Shown here: positions 61,731 to 64,000 of the stretch, one piece after another
Position numbering within the stretch: the stretch's first letter is position 1
How the letters are laid out: each line of letters opens with the position of its first letter
Source: AP-15 sp963762575
GTDB taxonomy: Bacteria > Pseudomonadota > Alphaproteobacteria > ATCC43930 > CGMCC-115725
NCBI GenBank assembly: GCA_963762575.1
Contig: CAVXLL010000017.1
Location: 124,001-188,000, forward strand
DNA length: 64,000 nt
Reading direction: 5' to 3'
Program-made: the position numbers and the translations under genes
The notes under the pieces: model-generated
Database searches by the model: none
What the model was told of the DNA's origin: nothing
What the model saw: the letters and a program-made list of their open reading frames with translations, nothing else

Positions 61731-64000
61731 GAAGTACTTCGCCTGGGGGTGGTGGAGGACGATGGCGGAGGTGGATTGTTCGGGGTCGAGTTGGTCTTCT
61801 TCGCTGAGGGTGATGCCGATCTCTTCCGCGCGCAGTAGCGCCAGAAGCTGCTTCTGGTCGGCGAGGTTGGGGCAGGCGGGGTAGCCGAAGGAATAGCGGC
61901 TGCCGCGGTAGCCTTGGGCGAGCATTGCGTCGGGGTCGCGCGCTTCCTCGGCGGCAAAGCCCAATTCGCCGCGGATGCGCTTGTGGACGTATTCGGCCAG
62001 CGCCTCGGCCATCTCGACCGAGAGGCCGTGGAGGTAGAGATAGTCCTGGTAGCGGTTCTCGGCAAACCATTCGCGCGCCGCCTCGGAGGCGCGCCGGCCC
62101 ATGGTCACGACCTGCAGGCCGATCACGTCGCGCGCGTTCTCGGCGATATCGCGAAAGAAATCGGCGATGCAAAGGCCGCCGTCCTTGTTCTGGCGCGGGA
62201 ACGAGAAGCGGGTCAGCTCGCGCTCGCCGTCGGTGTCGAAGATGATGACGTCGTTGCCCTCGGCGGCGCAGGGCCAATAGCCGTAGGCGGCCTGAGGCAC
62301 CAGGATGTCCTCGCGGATCGCGATGTCGAGGATGCGGCGCAATACCGGGCGCAGCTCGTCTTTCGCCCACTCCCGGTATTCGGCGAGGCTGCGCCCGTCC
62401 TTCCGGTAGCCCCACTGGAATTGGTAGAGCATGCGCTCGTTGAGATAGGGCACCACCGCCTTCGCGGGCACCCGGGCGATGGTCCGCGGCCCCCAGAAGG
62501 GCGGCTCGGGGATCGGCACATTGCGGGTCAATTCGGCGCGGCGCAGGCGGATCTCCTCGGCATCGACCGGCCGCATCGGTTTGGGGTCGGCAGCGCGCCC
62601 GAGCTTGCGGCTCTGGTTGACCGGACGGCCCTCGGCTTTGCGCCTGACCTCCGCGAGATGCGCATCGAACCGGCCGGTGACGATCTTGTCCATCAGATCG
62701 AGGCCGTCGAACGCATCGCGCGCATAGGCGACGCGGCCCGCCTCATAGCATTTGACGCAATCCTCCTCGACATAGCGCCGGGTCAGCGCGGCGCCGCCGA
62801 GCATGACCGGCACGCAGAGGCCCTGACGGCTCATTTCCTCGAGGTTCTCGCGCATCACAACCGTCGATTTGACGAGCAGACCCGACATGCCGACGGCGTC
62901 CGCCTTGTGCGCGACCGCGGCTTCGAGGATCGAGGAGATCGGCTGCTTGATGCCGAGATTGACGACCCGGTAGCCGTTGTTGGTCAGGATGATGTCGACG
63001 AGGTTCTTGCCGATGTCGTGGACATCGCCGCGCACCGTCGCCAGCACGACCGTGCCTTTTTCCTGGCCCTCGACCCGCTCCATGTGCGGTTCGAGATAGC
63101 GGACCGCCGCCTTCATCGTCTCGGCCGACTGCAGCACGAAGGGGAGCTGCATCTTGCCGGCGCCAAACAGCTCGCCGACGGTCTTCATGCCGCCGAGCAG
63201 GATGTTGTTGATGATGTCGAGCGGCTTATAGGTCTGCATCGCCACGTCGAGATCGGCTTCGAGATCGAGCCGGTCGCCGTCGACGATGCGCTGCGCGAGG
63301 CGATCCTCTAGCTTCTCCGGGCGGCCCTTCTTTTCGCTCTTCTCGGCCGCGCGGTTTTCGAACAGCGCGATATAGGCCTGCAGCGGGTCATAGCCCGCGC
63401 GTTGCCGGTCGAAGATCAGATCTTCGGCGACCCGCACCTCTTCTTCCGCGATCTTGTGCAACGGCACGATCCGCGAGAAATGCACGATTGCGCCGGTGAG
63501 CCCGCGGCGCAGCGCGTGATCGAGAAAGACCGAGTTCAGGACGTGGCGCGCCGGCGGGTTCAGCCCGAACGAGATGTTCGACAGGCCGAGAATGATCTGG
63601 CATTCGGGCATGTCGCGCGAGATCCGCTCGATCGCCTCCAATGTCCACAGCCCGAGCTTGCGGTCGTCCGCGTTGCCGGTGCAGATCGTGAAGGTCAGCG
63701 GGTCGAACAACAAATCCGAGGGCGGCAGGCCGTGCTTGCCGCAGGCGAAGTCGTAGAGGCGCCGCGCCACCTGCAGTTTATGCTCGACCTCTTTCGCCAT
63801 GCCGGTCTCGTCGATGGTCAGCGCGATCACTGCCGTGCCGAAGCGGCGCGCGAGGCCCAGGCGCTTATTGGCTGCCTCTTCGCCGTCCTCGAAATTGATC
63901 GAGTTGATGATCGGCTTCCCGCCGTAGAGCTTGAGGGCGGCTTCGAGCACCGGGTATTCGGTCGAGTCGATAACCAAGGGAGCATTGACGGCGCCGCGCA
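61722..64000 (-). CDS. metH: Cobalamin-dependent methionine synthase (partial, N-terminus off the right edge)
   Basis: The frame is open at 64000, so the homocysteine domain and the start are missing. What is present is the end of the methyltetrahydrofolate domain (NSINFEDGEEAANKRLGLAR, DPLTFTICTGNADDR), the cobalamin-binding domain (GDVHDIGKNLVDIILTNNGY with the axial His, VGMSGLLVKSTVVM), and the AdoMet activation domain (YGYWPCAAEGNDVIIF, GYRGSRYSFGYPACPNLAD). It transfers a methyl group from methyl-THF to homocysteine. About 760 residues are seen of the usual 1200. It is intact here. Confidence 0.95.
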   Translation of the reverse strand, partial: RGAVNAPLVIDSTEYPVLEAALKLYGGKPIINSINFEDGEEAANKRLGLARRFGTAVIALTIDETGMAKEVEHKLQVARRLYDFACGKHGLPPSDLLFDPLTFTICTGNADDRKLGLWTLEAIERISRDMPECQIILGLSNISFGLNPPARHVLNSVFLDHALRRGLTGAIVHFSRIVPLHKIAEEEVRVAEDLIFDRQRAGYDPLQAYIALFENRAAEKSEKKGRPEKLEDRLAQRIVDGDRLDLEADLDVAMQTYKPLDIINNILLGGMKTVGELFGAGKMQLPFVLQSAETMKAAVRYLEPHMERVEGQEKGTVVLATVRGDVHDIGKNLVDIILTNNGYRVVNLGIKQPISSILEAAVAHKADAVGMSGLLVKSTVVMRENLEEMSRQGLCVPVMLGGAALTRRYVEEDCVKCYEAGRVAYARDAFDGLDLMDKIVTGRFDAHLAEVRRKAEGRPVNQSRKLGRAADPKPMRPVDAEEIRLRRAELTRNVPIPEPPFWGPRTIARVPAKAVVPYLNERMLYQFQWGYRKDGRSLAEYREWAKDELRPVLRRILDIAIREDILVPQAAYGYWPCAAEGNDVIIFDTDGERELTRFSFPRQNKDGGLCIADFFRDIAENARDVIGLQVVTMGRRASEAAREWFAENRYQDYLYLHGLSVEMAEALAEYVHKRIRGELGFAAEEARDPDAMLAQGYRGSRYSFGYPACPNLADQKQLLALLRAEEIGITLSEEDQLDPEQSTSAIVLHHPQAKYFSV

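Noticed and set aside
61914..63311. 465-residue plus-strand frame in metH
   Set aside because: Antisense shadow of the B12-binding and activation domains of metH.
1..64000. tRNA or rRNA genes as island anchors
   Set aside because: I looked near the accessory patches at 12, 37 and 58 kb and saw no cloverleaf or GGTTCGAATCC-like arm; a tRNA search program would be decisive.

Overview
The window is GC-rich DNA from an alphaproteobacterium. The clues are a lipid A operon (msbA, DUF374 acyltransferase, waaA, lpxK, lpxL-like), an alphaproteobacterial-type pyruvate dehydrogenase operon, an archaeal-type threonine synthase, a B12-dependent methionine synthase, and many luciferase-like oxidoreductases, class III CoA-transferases and SDRs. 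The dispersed palindromic repeats are of the kind common in Rhizobiales/Rhodospirillales genomes. I cannot fix the genus. No rRNA, tRNA or CRISPR array was seen.

Layout. 0-5 kb: outer-membrane lipid A genes in tight overlapping order, then aquaporin Z. 5.7-11.5 kb: a small hypothetical gene, a decayed Cache-domain sensor, xseA, a frameshifted purD, a decayed CMD-family peroxidase and a DUF5681 gene. 11.5-18 kb: a repeat-rich accessory stretch with an IS1634-type and an IS630-type element around a luciferase-like enzyme. 18-25.5 kb: another luciferase-like enzyme, a prolyl oligopeptidase, then a capsule-type protein, a cytochrome P450 and a convergent GT2 glycosyltransferase. 25.5-36.6 kb: mainly small-molecule metabolism (group D flavin monooxygenase, CoA-transferase, SMP-30 lactonase, OmpA lipoprotein, cupin, luciferase-like enzyme, SDR, hydrolase, threonine synthase, RidA, MFS carrier). 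36.7-38.6 kb: an acquired patch with an MNT/HEPN pair, a recombinase remnant and an AT-rich two-ORF locus. 38.7-45.2 kb: polysaccharide deacetylase, enoyl-CoA hydratase plus CoA-transferase, a decayed VapBC, an HTH-citrate synthase divergent from a cupin, and an esterase. 46-54 kb: a SAM/cyclase/AAA/TPR regulator, SDR, methyltransferase, HAD hydrolase and GMC oxidoreductase, four of the five frameshifted. 54.1-57.9 kb: E1 alpha, E1 beta and E2 of a 2-oxoacid dehydrogenase and a YccF protein. 58.3-61.7 kb: a single-chain N6-adenine restriction-modification gene interrupted by an in-frame TAA. 61.7-64 kb: the 3' part of metH, running off the right edge.

The most striking general property is the density of interrupted genes. 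About ten loci carry a one-base indel or an in-frame stop, and several of the indels lie in short homopolymers. Some, such as purD, would be essential if real, so part of this may be sequence error. Others (Cache sensor, CMD peroxidase, VapC, recombinase remnant) have lost whole domains and look like true decay. No convincing wholly new system was found. The best candidates for follow-up are the capsule-type/P450/GT2 cluster, the AT-rich two-ORF membrane locus, and the interrupted restriction-modification gene with its divergent small partner.
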